NCBI RefSeq assembly: GCF_900186955.1
Contig: NZ_LT906438.1
Coordinates: forward strand, 1,612,001 to 1,676,000
DNA length: 64,000 nt
Direction of reading: 5' to 3'
Source: Bacillus pumilus
GTDB taxonomy: Bacteria > Bacillota > Bacilli > Bacillales > Bacillaceae
A program made the translations under genes and the position numbers. The notes under the pieces are model-generated. The model saw nothing but the letters and a program-made list of their open reading frames with translations, was not told where the DNA came from and made no database searches. Numbering within the stretch: position 1 is the stretch's first letter; every line of letters starts with the position of its first letter. Of the stretch, positions 1-10,370 are shown piece by piece.

Positions 1-241
1 AAAAGAGCTAGCTGAAACGTTATACGAGCGCTTAGAAGATGAGGGCTTTGACGTACTTTTCGATGACCGTCAGGAGCGAGCAGGCGTGAAATTTGCAGAC
101 AGTGATTTAATTGGGCTGCCAATTCGCATTAGCTGCGGAAAACGTTCAGAAGAAGGCATTGTTGAAGTGAAGTTTAGAAAATCAGGGGAATCACACGAAG
201 TATCTGTTGATGAGCTGATTTCTTTTATACGCCAAGCATAA
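1..241 (+). CDS. proS: Prolyl-tRNA synthetase, C-terminal end (partial)
   Basis: This is the last 79 codons of a frame that enters from the left edge (first full codon at base 2) and stops at 239-241. The residues match the C-terminal anticodon-binding domain of bacterial prolyl-tRNA synthetase, with the run [20 protein letters not shown] and the final SFIRQA. The enzyme charges tRNA-Pro in the cytoplasm. polC follows directly, as in B. subtilis, which supports the call. The catalytic core lies outside the window. Confidence 0.93.
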   Translation, partial: KELAETLYERLEDEGFDVLFDDRQERAGVKFADSDLIGLPIRISCGKRSEEGIVEVKFRKSGESHEVSVDELISFIRQA

Positions 242-260
242 AAAACGAACAAAAAAATGA

Positions 261-293
261 AGGTACCTCCTGTAGAAAAGAGGTACCTTTCTG
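261..293 (+). terminator. Hairpin after proS
   Basis: AGGTACCTC at 261-269 pairs with GAGGTACCT at 280-288, closing a ten-base loop, followed by a short T-containing tail. It lies between the proS stop and the polC ribosome binding site. The T tract is short, so it may only partly stop transcription. Confidence 0.6.
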
Positions 294-316
294 ATTGACA
301 AAAGGAGGGTCCTGTC

Positions 317-3300
317 TTGGATGAACAATTACCGATCACACGGCGGCAATTTCATATATTACTCAATCAGATTCAAATGACAGATGATGACCTCAGTCGT
401 TACTTTGAAGAAGGAGAAATCGTCAAATTGACGGTGCATAAGGCGGCGAAAACGTGGCATTTCCTTTTTAAATTTAAGGCGCTTTTGCCTTACAAGGTAT
501 ATGCCATGTTTCTCAGCAGGCTGACAAATGCATTTTCTCATATTGCACAAGTCACTTGCACGATTGAAGTCAATGATTCGAGCATCTCTGAAGAGCTCGT
601 TCAATCGTATTGGTCACATTGTGTGGAAGAGCTTCAAGGAATTTCTCCTCCAATTATCAGCTTGCTTCAGCAGCAAAAACCATCGCTGTCTGGACATAAA
701 ATCATCATCAAAACGAAAAGCGAAACAGAGGCTTTGGCCATCAAGAAGAAGTACAGTCCAATGCTCCAGGCTGCTTTTAAACAAGTAGGCTTTCCAGAAT
801 TGCAATTTGATACAGAAATTTTTGTATCAGATCAAGAGATTCAGAAGTTCAGAGAACAAAAGCTTGCTGAAGATCAAGAAAGAGCGATGCAAGCCCTCAC
901 TGAGATGGAGAAGAAGGAAAGTGAGGAGCAGGAAGAAGGTCCGTCTGGCCCACTCATGATTGGCTATCAAATTAAAGACAATGAAGAAATTCGTACGCTT
1001 GATAGTATTATGGATGAGGAAAGAAGAATCACCGTTCAGGGCTATGTATTCGATGCAGAAACGCGTGAGCTGAAAAGCGGCAGAACGCTTTGTATCTTTA
1101 AAATTACAGATTATACAAACAGTATTTTAATTAAAATGTTTGCAAGAGAAAAAGAAGATGCCCAGCTGATGAAATCATTGAAAAAAGGCATGTGGGTCAA
1201 AGCAAGAGGAAGCATTCAAAACGATACGTTTGTCAGAGACCTTGTCATGATTGCCAATGACGTCAATGAAATGAAACCTCAGCTGAAAGAGGATACGGCA
1301 CCTGAGGGTGAAAAGCGTGTCGAGCTTCATTTGCATTCCCCAATGAGTCAAATGGATGCTGTTACTGGCATCGGCAAGTTGGTGGAACAAGCAAAAAAAT
1401 GGGGACATGAAGCGATTGCTCTGACGGATCATGCGGTTGTACAATCCTTCCCAGATGCGTATGCAGCAAGTAAAAAGCATGACATCAAAATGATGTATGG
1501 TGTGGAAATCAACTTGGTTGACGACGGAGTACCTATTGCCTATAATCCAGAGCACCGTTTGTTAGAGGATGCAACGTATGTTGTATTTGACGTAGAGACA
1601 ACTGGACTTTCAGCTGTGTATGACACGATTATTGAGCTGGCAGCAGTGAAAATAAAGGGCGGAGAAATCATTGACCGTTTTGAGGCATTTGCAAATCCTC
1701 ATCACCCACTATCAGCGACAACGATCGAATTAACAGGTATCACGGATGATATGGTCAAAGATGCTCCAGATGTCGTCGATGTCGTACGGGATTTCAAAGA
1801 ATGGATTGGACAAGATATCCTTGTTGCGCACAATGCAAGCTTTGATATGGGCTTTTTAAATACAGCATACAAACGCCTGTTAAAAACAGATAAAGCGTCA
1901 AACCCTGTGATTGATACACTGGAACTTGGCCGATTCCTTTACCCAGAATTTAAGAATCACCGGCTGAACACACTTTGTAAAAAGTTCGATATAGAACTGA
2001 CGCAGCATCACCGGGCCATTTACGATGCAGAGGCGACAGGCTACCTCATGCTGAAAATGCTAAAAGATGCGGCTGAAAAGGATATTGCCTATCACGATCA
2101 ATTGAATGAAAACATGGGTCAGTCTAATGCTTACCAGCGCTCACGTCCTTACCATGCCATTCTGATCGCACAAAATGAGACAGGGCTGAAAAATTTATTC
2201 AAGCTTGTTTCTCTTTCTCATATTCATTATTTCTACCGAGTGCCGCGCATTCCGCGCTCACAGCTTGAGAAATATCGAGAAGGTTTAATTATTGGGTCTG
2301 CCTGTGATAAGGGTGAAGTGTTTGAAGGGATGATGCAAAAATCACCTGATGAGGTGGAAGACATTGCAGCATTTTATGACTATTTAGAAGTTCATCCGCC
2401 AGAAGTGTATCAGCATCTGCTGCAGCTGGAGCTTGTTCGAGATGAACGTGCGTTAAAAGAAATCATCACAAACATTGTGAAGCTTGGCGAAAAGCTGAAT
2501 AAACCAGTCGTAGCAACCGGAAATGTGCATTATCTGCATCAAGAAGACAAAATTTATCGTAAAATCTTAATTTCATCACAAGGTGGAGCAAATCCGCTGA
2601 ATCGTCATGAACTGCCAAAAGTTCATTTTAGAACGACAGATGAAATGCTTGAAGCATTCTCCTTTCTAGGAGAGGAAAAAGCGAAAGAGATCGTCGTGAC
2701 GAATACGAAAAAAGTCTCTGAGATGGTCGAAAGCATTAAACCAATCAAAGATGACCTATACACACCAAAAATTGAAGGTGCAGATGAAGAAGTACGGGAA
2801 ATGAGCTATCAAATGGCGCGCAGCATCTATGGAGATGATTTGCCGAAAATCGTAGAAGACCGTATTGAGAAAGAATTAAAAAGCATTATCGGGCATGGAT
2901 TCGCCGTTATTTACTTAATCTCTCATAAGCTTGTAAAGAAATCACTTGATGACGGATATCTTGTTGGTTCAAGGGGATCTGTCGGCTCATCTCTTGTTGC
3001 AACTTTAACAGAGATTACCGAAGTGAACCCGCTTGCGCCGCATTATGTATGTCCAAGCTGTAAGCATTCCGAGTTCTTTAACGACGGATCTGTTGGTTCA
3101 GGCTTTGACCTTCCTGACAAGGACTGCCCGGAATGTGGCACGCCGTACAAAAAAGATGGACATGATATTCCGTTTGAAACGTTCTTAGGTTTTAAAGGAG
3201 ACAAAGTCCCTGATATCGACTTGAACTTCTCAGGTGAATATCAGCCGATTGCCCATAACTATACGAAAGAGCTGTTCGGTGAAGAGTATGTATACCGAGC

Positions 3301-4630
3301 AGGTACGATTGGTACTGTTGCAGAAAAAACAGCGTATGGTTACGTGAAAGGCTACGCTGGAGATCATAATCTTCATATGAGGGGCGCAGAAATCGACCGG
3401 CTTGTACAAGGCTGTACAGGGGTAAAACGGACAACGGGCCAGCATCCAGGCGGTATTATTGTAGTGCCGGATTATATGGACATTTACGATTTCTCACCTA
3501 TTCAATTTCCAGCAGATGCGACAGGTTCTGATTGGAAAACGACGCATTTTGATTTCCACTCAATCCATGACAACTTGCTCAAACTTGATATACTAGGGCA
3601 CGATGATCCTACGGTTATTCGTATGCTTCAGGATTTAAGCGGAATTGATCCAAAGACGATTCCAACAGATGATCCAGAAGTGATGAAAATTTTCCAAGGA
3701 ACAGAGCCTCTTGGTGTAACAGAGGAGCAAATTGGCTGTAAAACAGGTACACTCGGTATTCCAGAGTTTGGGACAAGGTTTGTTCGGCAAATGCTTGAGG
3801 ATACAAAACCAACAACCTTCTCAGAGCTCGTTCAGATCTCTGGATTATCACACGGGACGGATGTATGGCTCGGGAATGCGCAAGAGCTCATTCACAATAA
3901 AACGTGTGAACTAAGTGAAGTGATTGGGTGCCGTGACGATATTATGGTCTATCTCATCTATCAGGGCTTAGAGCCGTCACTTGCCTTTAAAATCATGGAG
4001 TCTGTTCGTAAAGGAAAAGGACTTCCCCCTGAATGGGAAGAAGAAATGAAGAATAATAATGTACCGAACTGGTATATTGATTCTTGTAAAAAGATCAAAT
4101 ACATGTTCCCTAAGGCCCACGCAGCTGCTTATGTATTAATGGCTGTACGGATTGCCTACTTTAAGGTGCATCATGCACTTTTATACTATGCGGCTTACTT
4201 TACCGTTCGTGCAGATGACTTTGATATTGAAACAATGACAAAAGGATCGAATGCGATTCGAGCGGTCATGGACGATATTAACTCAAAAGGTTTAGATGCT
4301 TCACCGAAAGAAAAGAACCTATTAACTGTACTAGAGCTTGCCCTTGAAATGTGTGAAAGAGGCTACCATTTCAAAAAAGTGGATCTCTATCGATCAAGTG
4401 CAACAGAGTTTATCATTGATGGAGATGGATTAATTCCGCCATTTAACTCAATCCCTGGACTCGGAACGAACGTTGCGTTAAATATTGTTCGCGCACGTCA
4501 AGATGGGGAATTCCTTTCAAAAGAGGATTTACAAAAACGCGGAAAAGTGTCGAAAACGATTCTAGAATATTTAGATCGTCAAGGCTGCTTAGAAGCACTT
4601 CCTGATCAAAACCAGCTTTCTTTGTTTTAA
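317..4630 (+). CDS. polC: DNA polymerase III PolC, Gram-positive replicative polymerase
   Basis: Catalytic replicative DNA polymerase with built-in 3'-5' proofreading. The 1437 residues equal the B. subtilis length. Visible in order: an N-terminal region and OB fold, a PHP domain ([10 protein letters not shown] near residue 337) interrupted by a DnaQ-type exonuclease (FDVETTGL near 424; [13 protein letters not shown]), a Cys zinc cluster (CPSC, CPEC near 911-940), and the polymerase palm ([12 protein letters not shown] near 964). Start is TTG at 317, chosen because AAAGGAGGG at 301-309 sits seven bases upstream and the protein then begins like B. subtilis PolC. It lies between proS and accessory genes; in B. 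subtilis rimP follows directly. Confidence 0.98.
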   Translation: MDEQLPITRRQFHILLNQIQMTDDDLSRYFEEGEIVKLTVHKAAKTWHFLFKFKALLPYKVYAMFLSRLTNAFSHIAQVTCTIEVNDSSISEELVQSYWSHCVEELQGISPPIISLLQQQKPSLSGHKIIIKTKSETEALAIKKKYSPMLQAAFKQVGFPELQFDTEIFVSDQEIQKFREQKLAEDQERAMQALTEMEKKESEEQEEGPSGPLMIGYQIKDNEEIRTLDSIMDEERRITVQGYVFDAETRELKSGRTLCIFKITDYTNSILIKMFAREKEDAQLMKSLKKGMWVKARGSIQNDTFVRDLVMIANDVNEMKPQLKEDTAPEGEKRVELHLHSPMSQMDAVTGIGKLVEQAKKWGHEAIALTDHAVVQSFPDAYAASKKHDIKMMYGVEINLVDDGVPIAYNPEHRLLEDATYVVFDVETTGLSAVYDTIIELAAVKIKGGEIIDRFEAFANPHHPLSATTIELTGITDDMVKDAPDVVDVVRDFKEWIGQDILVAHNASFDMGFLNTAYKRLLKTDKASNPVIDTLELGRFLYPEFKNHRLNTLCKKFDIELTQHHRAIYDAEATGYLMLKMLKDAAEKDIAYHDQLNENMGQSNAYQRSRPYHAILIAQNETGLKNLFKLVSLSHIHYFYRVPRIPRSQLEKYREGLIIGSACDKGEVFEGMMQKSPDEVEDIAAFYDYLEVHPPEVYQHLLQLELVRDERALKEIITNIVKLGEKLNKPVVATGNVHYLHQEDKIYRKILISSQGGANPLNRHELPKVHFRTTDEMLEAFSFLGEEKAKEIVVTNTKKVSEMVESIKPIKDDLYTPKIEGADEEVREMSYQMARSIYGDDLPKIVEDRIEKELKSIIGHGFAVIYLISHKLVKKSLDDGYLVGSRGSVGSSLVATLTEITEVNPLAPHYVCPSCKHSEFFNDGSVGSGFDLPDKDCPECGTPYKKDGHDIPFETFLGFKGDKVPDIDLNFSGEYQPIAHNYTKELFGEEYVYRAGTIGTVAEKTAYGYVKGYAGDHNLHMRGAEIDRLVQGCTGVKRTTGQHPGGIIVVPDYMDIYDFSPIQFPADATGSDWKTTHFDFHSIHDNLLKLDILGHDDPTVIRMLQDLSGIDPKTIPTDDPEVMKIFQGTEPLGVTEEQIGCKTGTLGIPEFGTRFVRQMLEDTKPTTFSELVQISGLSHGTDVWLGNAQELIHNKTCELSEVIGCRDDIMVYLIYQGLEPSLAFKIMESVRKGKGLPPEWEEEMKNNNVPNWYIDSCKKIKYMFPKAHAAAYVLMAVRIAYFKVHHALLYYAAYFTVRADDFDIETMTKGSNAIRAVMDDINSKGLDASPKEKNLLTVLELALEMCERGYHFKKVDLYRSSATEFIIDGDGLIPPFNSIPGLGTNVALNIVRARQDGEFLSKEDLQKRGKVSKTILEYLDRQGCLEALPDQNQLSLF

Positions 4631-4645
4631 TGCGATCAATGAAGA

Positions 4646-4672
4646 GCGCCCTTAAAGGGGCGTTTCTTTTTT
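4646..4672 (+). terminator. Rho-independent terminator of polC
   Basis: CGCCC at 4647-4651 pairs with GGGCG at 4658-4662 around a short A-rich loop, followed by TTTCTTTTTT. It starts 16 bases after the polC stop. Confidence 0.85.
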
Positions 4673-5051
4673 ATATATACAATAATATTATTATGTTAAC
4701 TAATAAAGAATTTCCACCAAATGGAATCATTTTCTAATTCATTCATATACCTTGATTTAGCGTGATGTTTTAAAAGAAGAGATTGTATGTCATTCTTTCT
4801 ACCCAAATAGAGCAAAAAAGAGAATTTCGCCGTCTGAAATGTTCTCAATCGACATATGATCATTCTGGGTACAGTCACAGAAAGAATCAAGAGAAAAAAA
4901 CTTCGATGAGCGCAAAGCTGATTGCTGTTTACTATGCTTATTTTTGAAACATATTTGATTCTTTTCAAAGCTGTTCAAATCACGTTCTGAATCAAAGGAG
5001 GTGGCTTGTCTATTCATGTTTGACTAAATAGAAGGGGTGAGTCATACAGAA
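4673..5051. other. Intergenic region upstream of the cellulase genes, with an orphan ribosome binding site
   Basis: About 380 bases with no gene I can support. The frames here are short, lack plausible starts and resemble nothing I know. One feature stands out: a strong Shine-Dalgarno sequence, AAAGGAGGTGG at 4994-5004, is followed at once by TTG at 5005, but that frame reads only five codons before TGA. It looks like the surviving start signal of a gene whose 5' coding part is gone, and it lies 48 bases before the GH9 start. No clear sigma-A promoter was recognised. Confidence 0.5.
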
Positions 5052-6902
5052 ATGGCATCGTATAACTATGTAGAGGTTCTTCAAAAATCCTTGTTGTTTT
5101 ATGAAGCGCAGCGGTCTGGAAAACTGCCTAAAAGCAGCCGTCTCAACTGGCGGGGAGATTCTGGACTAGAGGACGGGAAGGATGTAGGGCATGACTTAAC
5201 TGGCGGCTGGTATGACGCAGGTGATCATGTGAAATTTGGACTTCCAATGGCGTACTCAGCAGCTGTGCTTGCATGGACAGTATATGAATACCGAGAAGCC
5301 TATGAAGAGGCAGAACTGCTTGATGACATCCTCGATCAAATCAGGTGGGCAACAGATTATTTTTTGAAAGCTCATACAGGTCCGAACGAGTTTTGGGCGC
5401 AGGTAGGTGATGGGAACGCTGATCATGCTTGGTGGGGACCGGCAGAAGTGATGTCGATGAGCCGGCCAGCTTTTAAAATTGATGAAAATTGTCCAGGAAC
5501 AGAAGTGGCTGCACAAACTGCGGCAGCTTTAGCAGCGGGCTCTATCATTTTTAAAGAGACAGATGCCCCTTATGCAGCAAAGCTTCTGACGCATGCGAAA
5601 CAGCTGTATGCATTTGCTGACAGGTATCGCGGCGAGTATACAGATTGTGTCACAAACGCTCAGCCGTTTTACAACTCATGGAGCGGCTATATTGATGAAC
5701 TCATTTGGGGCGGAATCTGGCTGTTCTTGGCAACAAATGAAGAAACCTATTTAAATCAAGCATTAAAAGCAGTAGAGGAATGGCCGAAGGATTGGGATTA
5801 TACGTTTACCATGTCTTGGGACAATACTTTTTTTGCTTCGCAAATCTTACTCGCCAGAATCACGAAAGAGAATCGATTTATAGAATCGACTGAGCGTAAT
5901 CTTGATTACTGGACCACAGGTTTTGTTCAAAATGGAAAAGTCGAAAGAATCACTTATACGCCTGGTGGTTTGGCATGGCTTGATCAATGGGGCTCGCTTC
6001 GTTATACAGCAAATGCAGCATTTTTAGCCTTTGTTTACGCTGATTGGGTGTCAGATGAAGAAAAAAAGAATCGATACCAAACGTTTGCGATCAACCAAAC
6101 TCACTATATGCTTGGTGATAATCCGCTTAATAGAAGCTATGTCGTTGGGTTTGGCCAGAACCCGCCGAAGCATCCACACCACCGAACTGCACACGGTTCA
6201 TGGTCTAATCAACTGACAAATCCTTCGAATCATCGTCACACTCTTTTTGGGGCGCTCGTTGGCGGACCAAATGCACAGGATCAATATGACGATGACATCT
6301 CTGATTATGTATCAAACGAGGTGGCGACGGACTATAATGCCGCTTTTACAGGAAATATAGCCAAAATGGTGCAGCTGTTTGGAAAAGGGCAATCAAAGCT
6401 GCCAAATTTCCCGCCTAAAGAACAACCAGAGGATGAGTTTTTTGTAGAGGCAGCAGTGATGAATAACGATGCAACATCTACTCAAGTAAAGGCGGTTCTA
6501 TACAACCGGTCCGGATGGCCGGCTAGACGTAGTCAAACGCTCTCCTTTAGATATTACGTCAATCTGAGTGAGGTCTTTGCAAAGGGATTCACTGAAAAAG
6601 ATATTCAAGTGACAGCCGCCTACAATGAAGGCGCTTCCTTATCTCCGCTCAAGGTATATGACGCATCAGCTCACGTGTATTATGCAGAAATTGATTTTAC
6701 AGGCGTAGCGATTTTTCCTGGAGGAGAATCAGAGCATAAGAAGGAAATACAATTTCGATTATCTGCACCAAATGGGTCGAATATATGGGATGCCTCAAAT
6801 GATTATTCCTTTCAAGGCTTAACATCCAATATGCAAAAAACAACGAGAATTCCTGTTTTTGATGATGGTGCTTTAGTATTTGGTACACTTCCAGACAAAT
6901 AA
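5052..6902 (+). CDS. GH9 endoglucanase with C-terminal CBM3, no signal peptide
   Basis: Processive-type endo-beta-1,4-glucanase of glycoside hydrolase family 9, cleaving cellulose by inversion. The GH9 domain covers about residues 1-450 with the catalytic-Asp motif YDAGDH (Asp55 and Asp58) and the late HHR...NPSNHRHTL and NEVATDYNAAFTG blocks. A family 3 carbohydrate-binding module follows from about 460. With ATG 5052 the protein has 616 residues and begins MASYNYVEVL, which is where I would expect the mature secreted enzyme to begin. No signal peptide is encoded. GTG at 5037 is an alternative start but adds only five polar residues. AAGGGGTGA at 5032-5040 is the likely, rather distant, ribosome binding site. 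GH48 follows 30 bases later. Secreted homologues carry a leader, so export of this copy is doubtful. Confidence 0.9.
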   Translation: MASYNYVEVLQKSLLFYEAQRSGKLPKSSRLNWRGDSGLEDGKDVGHDLTGGWYDAGDHVKFGLPMAYSAAVLAWTVYEYREAYEEAELLDDILDQIRWATDYFLKAHTGPNEFWAQVGDGNADHAWWGPAEVMSMSRPAFKIDENCPGTEVAAQTAAALAAGSIIFKETDAPYAAKLLTHAKQLYAFADRYRGEYTDCVTNAQPFYNSWSGYIDELIWGGIWLFLATNEETYLNQALKAVEEWPKDWDYTFTMSWDNTFFASQILLARITKENRFIESTERNLDYWTTGFVQNGKVERITYTPGGLAWLDQWGSLRYTANAAFLAFVYADWVSDEEKKNRYQTFAINQTHYMLGDNPLNRSYVVGFGQNPPKHPHHRTAHGSWSNQLTNPSNHRHTLFGALVGGPNAQDQYDDDISDYVSNEVATDYNAAFTGNIAKMVQLFGKGQSKLPNFPPKEQPEDEFFVEAAVMNNDATSTQVKAVLYNRSGWPARRSQTLSFRYYVNLSEVFAKGFTEKDIQVTAAYNEGASLSPLKVYDASAHVYYAEIDFTGVAIFPGGESEHKKEIQFRLSAPNGSNIWDASNDYSFQGLTSNMQKTTRIPVFDDGALVFGTLPDK

Positions 6903-6932
6903 AAATCAAGATTTTTTGAAAGGGTGAAGGAT

Positions 6933-9038
6933 TTGTCAAACAAAGAACGGTTTTTAACGCTTTATCATCAAATTAAAAGTGATGGGAATGGATATTTTTC
7001 ATCAGAAGGAATTCCGTATCATTCAATTGAGACGCTTATTTGCGAAGCGCCTGATTATGGGCATATGACAACGTCAGAAGCGTATAGCTATTGGCTGTGG
7101 CTAGAGGTGTTGTACGGACATTACACAGGGGATTGGAGCAAATTAGAGGCAGCCTGGGACAATATGGAGAAGTACATCATCCCAGTAAATGAAGATGGAA
7201 ATGATGAGCAGCCGCATATGAGCGCCTACAATCCTTCTAGCCCAGCCACATACGCAGCGGAAAAACCATATCCAGATCAATATCCTAGTCAGCTGAGCGG
7301 AGCTCGTCCTGCTGGTCAAGATCCGATTGATGGTGAATTGAAATCAACCTATGGAACGAATGAAACGTATTTAATGCACTGGCTGCTTGATGTCGATAAC
7401 TGGTATAAATATGGGAACTTACTCAATCCATCACATACAGCCGCATATGTAAACACGTTCCAGCGCGGGCCGCAGGAATCTGTATGGGAGGCGATCCCAC
7501 ATCCATCACAAGATGATCAATCTTTTGGGAAGCCAAATGAAGGCTTTATGAGCTTGTTCACAAAAGAAAACCAAGCACCAGCTGCTCAGTGGCGCTATAC
7601 CAATGCGACGGATGCTGATGCGCGTGCAATACAAGCGATGTATTGGGCAAAGGAACTCGGCTACAATAATTCAACCTATCTTGATAAAGCGAAAAAAATG
7701 GGTGATTTTCTCCGTTACGGTATGTACGATAAGTATTTTCAAACGATTGGAAGCGGCAAGCAAGGGAATCCGTACCCTGGAAACGGAAAGGGTGCCTGTC
7801 ATTACTTAATGGCGTGGTATACCTCTTGGGGCGGAGGACTTGGCGACTATGCAAACTGGTCATGGCGTATCGGAGCGAGCCACTGCCACCAAGGGTATCA
7901 AAACCCTGTCGCCGCTTATGCTTTGTCCTCAGACAAAGGTGGTTTAAAGCCATCTTCCGCTACCGGTGCAAGCGATTGGGAAAAAACATTAAAAAGGCAG
8001 CTTGAATTTTATGTATGGCTTCAATCAAAAGAGGGAGCGATAGCAGGAGGCGCAACCAATAGCTGGAATGGAGACTATAGTGCATATCCGGCGGGAAGAA
8101 GTACTTTTTACGATATGGCATACGAGGATGCACCTGTTTACCATGATCCACCTTCTAATAACTGGTTCGGGATGCAGGCATGGCCGATGGAACGCGTAGC
8201 AGAGCTTTATTATATTTTTGTGAAAGATGGAGACAAAACTTCTGAAAATGTCCAAATGGCGAAATCTTGTATCACAAAATGGGTCGACTATGCATTAGAT
8301 TACATTTTTATCGGCAGCCGTCCTGTGTCGGATGAAGAGGGGTATTTCTTAGATGACCAAGGACAAAGAATTCTAGGAGGAACAAATGCTGCTGTGGCTA
8401 CAACGAGTGCACCTGGCGAGTTTTGGCTTCCTGGAAATATTGCATGGAGCGGACAGCCTGATACTTGGAATGGGTTCCAGTCTGCAACAGGAAATCCAAA
8501 CTTAACAGCTGTCACAAAAGATCCAACTCAGGATACGGGCGTACTAGGGAGTCTCGTCAAGGCTTTAACATTCTTTGCTGCTGCTACTAAGCTAGAAACA
8601 GGGGATTATACAGCGCTTGGCGTAAAAGCGAAAGATGCAGCCGCACAGCTCCTTGAGGTGGCGTGGAATTACAATGATGGCGTGGGCATTGTGACAGAGG
8701 AAGACAGAGAGGACTATGACCGCTTCTTTAAAAAAGAAGTGTATTTCCCAAATGGTTGGAGCGGGACCTTTGGTCAAGGGAATCAGATTCCTGGATCAAG
8801 CACTATTCCTTCTGATCCGCAGCGAGGAGGTAATGGGGTCTATACGAGTTTTGCTGATCTTCGTCCAAACATTAAACAAGATCCAGCATGGTCTTCACTC
8901 GAGAGTAAATATCAGTCTTCATTTAATGAAGCAACAGGCAAATGGGAGAATGGGGCACCGGTTTTCACCTATCACCGTTTTTGGTCACAAGTGGATATGG
9001 CCACTGCCTACGCAGAATATCATCGTCTAATCAACTAG
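6933..9038 (+). CDS. GH48 reducing-end cellobiohydrolase, no signal peptide
   Basis: Family 48 cellulases act processively from the reducing ends of cellulose and cooperate with GH9 endoglucanases. The 701-residue protein is essentially only the catalytic domain. The block GHMTTSEAYSYWLWLEVLYG carries the Glu (residue 49) corresponding to the family proton donor, and GASHCHQGYQNP and the C-terminal YHRFWSQVDMATAYAEY segment are typical. No dockerin or CBM is seen. Start: TTG 6933 fits AAAGGGTGA at 6919-6927; GTG 6924 lies inside that site. Either way the protein opens with the mature-domain residues NKERFLTLYHQIKSDGNGYF and no hydrophobic leader. It follows the GH9 gene, probably as one transcript, and a terminator closes the pair. 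Confidence 0.92.
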   Translation: MSNKERFLTLYHQIKSDGNGYFSSEGIPYHSIETLICEAPDYGHMTTSEAYSYWLWLEVLYGHYTGDWSKLEAAWDNMEKYIIPVNEDGNDEQPHMSAYNPSSPATYAAEKPYPDQYPSQLSGARPAGQDPIDGELKSTYGTNETYLMHWLLDVDNWYKYGNLLNPSHTAAYVNTFQRGPQESVWEAIPHPSQDDQSFGKPNEGFMSLFTKENQAPAAQWRYTNATDADARAIQAMYWAKELGYNNSTYLDKAKKMGDFLRYGMYDKYFQTIGSGKQGNPYPGNGKGACHYLMAWYTSWGGGLGDYANWSWRIGASHCHQGYQNPVAAYALSSDKGGLKPSSATGASDWEKTLKRQLEFYVWLQSKEGAIAGGATNSWNGDYSAYPAGRSTFYDMAYEDAPVYHDPPSNNWFGMQAWPMERVAELYYIFVKDGDKTSENVQMAKSCITKWVDYALDYIFIGSRPVSDEEGYFLDDQGQRILGGTNAAVATTSAPGEFWLPGNIAWSGQPDTWNGFQSATGNPNLTAVTKDPTQDTGVLGSLVKALTFFAAATKLETGDYTALGVKAKDAAAQLLEVAWNYNDGVGIVTEEDREDYDRFFKKEVYFPNGWSGTFGQGNQIPGSSTIPSDPQRGGNGVYTSFADLRPNIKQDPAWSSLESKYQSSFNEATGKWENGAPVFTYHRFWSQVDMATAYAEYHRLIN

Positions 9039-9053
9039 CAGGTGAAATTTAAG

Positions 9054-9084
9054 CTGCCGGTTTCTTTGAGCCGGCAGTTTGTTT
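9054..9084 (+). terminator. Terminator of the GH9-GH48 pair
   Basis: CTGCCGG at 9054-9060 pairs perfectly with CCGGCAG at 9071-9077, followed by TTTGTTT. It begins 16 bases after the GH48 stop, so GH10 probably has its own promoter or depends on read-through. Confidence 0.85.
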
Positions 9085-9122
9085 AAGAAATATAAATACA
9101 GTGAAGATAAGGGTGTTTTTAC

Positions 9123-10352
9123 ATGGTCAAAGAAAGAAGTTTTCTTCATCAATCAATAAACAAGGGCGAAAATGAGCAGATCAATCTGATGTGGAAAAAA
9201 GAGGCGAATGATCGAATCTCAGAGCATAGACAAAGAGATCTTGAAATAAACGTCACAAATCACGATAAAAAGCCAATAGCAGGAATAGAGGTTGAGTTGA
9301 AGCAAATTAGGCATGAATTTGCATTTGGTTCAGCGATGAATGACCAAGTGTTATTTAATCAACAATATGCCGATTTTTTTGTGAAGCATTTTAATTGGGC
9401 TGTTTTTGAAAATGAGGCAAAATGGTATGCAAATGAGCCGGAAAGAGGGAGAATCACCTACGAAAAAGCAGATGCGATGCTGAATTTTGCAGATAAACAT
9501 CAACTTCCAGTAAGGGGGCACGCTTTATTTTGGGAGGTAGAGGATGCCAATCCAAGCTGGCTGAGGTCACTACCGAATCACGAAGTGTATGAAGCCATGA
9601 AAAACCGGCTTGAGCATGCGGGCAATCACTTTAAAGGAAGATTCCGTCACTGGGATGTAAACAATGAAATGATGCATGGTTCATTTTTTAAAGACCGATT
9701 CGGGAAAAATATTTGGAAATGGATGTATGAAGAAACGAAAAAAATTGACCCTCAAGCACGATTGTTTGTGAATGATTATAATGTGATCTCATATGGTGAG
9801 CACCATGCTTATAAAGCACATATCAATGAACTTCGTCAGTTAGGCGCACCTATTGAGGCGATTGGTGTACAAGGACATTTTGAAGAACGGGTCGATCCAG
9901 CCGTTGTAAAAGAGAGGCTCGATGTGCTTGCTGAGCTTGGACTTCCTATATGGGTTACAGAGTACGACTCTGTTCACCCTGACGCTAATAGAAGAGCGGA
10001 TAACCTAGAGGCTTTATATCGTGTCGCATTTAGTCATCCAGCCGTAAAAGGAGTGCTAATGTGGGGATTTTGGGCAGGTGCCCATTGGAGAGGTGAGCAT
10101 GCGGCCATCGTGAATTACGATTGGTCTTTAAATGAAGCAGGTAGACGTTACGAAAAGCTTCTAAATGAGTGGACGACACAAAGAGTTGAAAAAACAGATG
10201 CTAATGGCAATGTGACATGTCGAGCATTTCACGGGACATATGAGATTCGAATCGGTAAAGAAAGTAAACTGTTGAAACAGCAGACAATTGAACTTGATTC
10301 AAATGAACAAACACCACTTCGGCTAGATGTGATCATACCTGAAGAAGGATAG
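9123..10352 (+). CDS. GH10 endo-beta-1,4-xylanase, probably cytoplasmic
   Basis: A 409-residue family 10 glycosidase. The acid/base Glu is in WDVNNE (Glu182) and the nucleophile in WVTEYD (Glu280); HALFWEVE and MWGFWAGAHWRGEHA are further GH10 blocks. An N-terminal stretch (about 35-60) of the kind DLEINVTNHDKKPIAGIEVE precedes the barrel. There is no signal peptide: the N-terminus is polar. It would therefore act inside the cell on imported xylo-oligosaccharides, or be released by lysis. Start ATG 9123 has AAGGGTG some ten bases upstream. The GH5 gene begins 19 bases after its stop. The exact substrate cannot be told from sequence. Confidence 0.88.
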   Translation: MVKERSFLHQSINKGENEQINLMWKKEANDRISEHRQRDLEINVTNHDKKPIAGIEVELKQIRHEFAFGSAMNDQVLFNQQYADFFVKHFNWAVFENEAKWYANEPERGRITYEKADAMLNFADKHQLPVRGHALFWEVEDANPSWLRSLPNHEVYEAMKNRLEHAGNHFKGRFRHWDVNNEMMHGSFFKDRFGKNIWKWMYEETKKIDPQARLFVNDYNVISYGEHHAYKAHINELRQLGAPIEAIGVQGHFEERVDPAVVKERLDVLAELGLPIWVTEYDSVHPDANRRADNLEALYRVAFSHPAVKGVLMWGFWAGAHWRGEHAAIVNYDWSLNEAGRRYEKLLNEWTTQRVEKTDANGNVTCRAFHGTYEIRIGKESKLLKQQTIELDSNEQTPLRLDVIIPEEG

Positions 10353-10370
10353 ATTGTGAGGAGAATGTAA

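Noticed and set aside
4696..5017. Two overlapping minus-strand frames of 72-90 codons upstream of GH9
   Set aside because: No recognisable product, no ribosome binding sites, and composition typical of non-coding AT-rich DNA.
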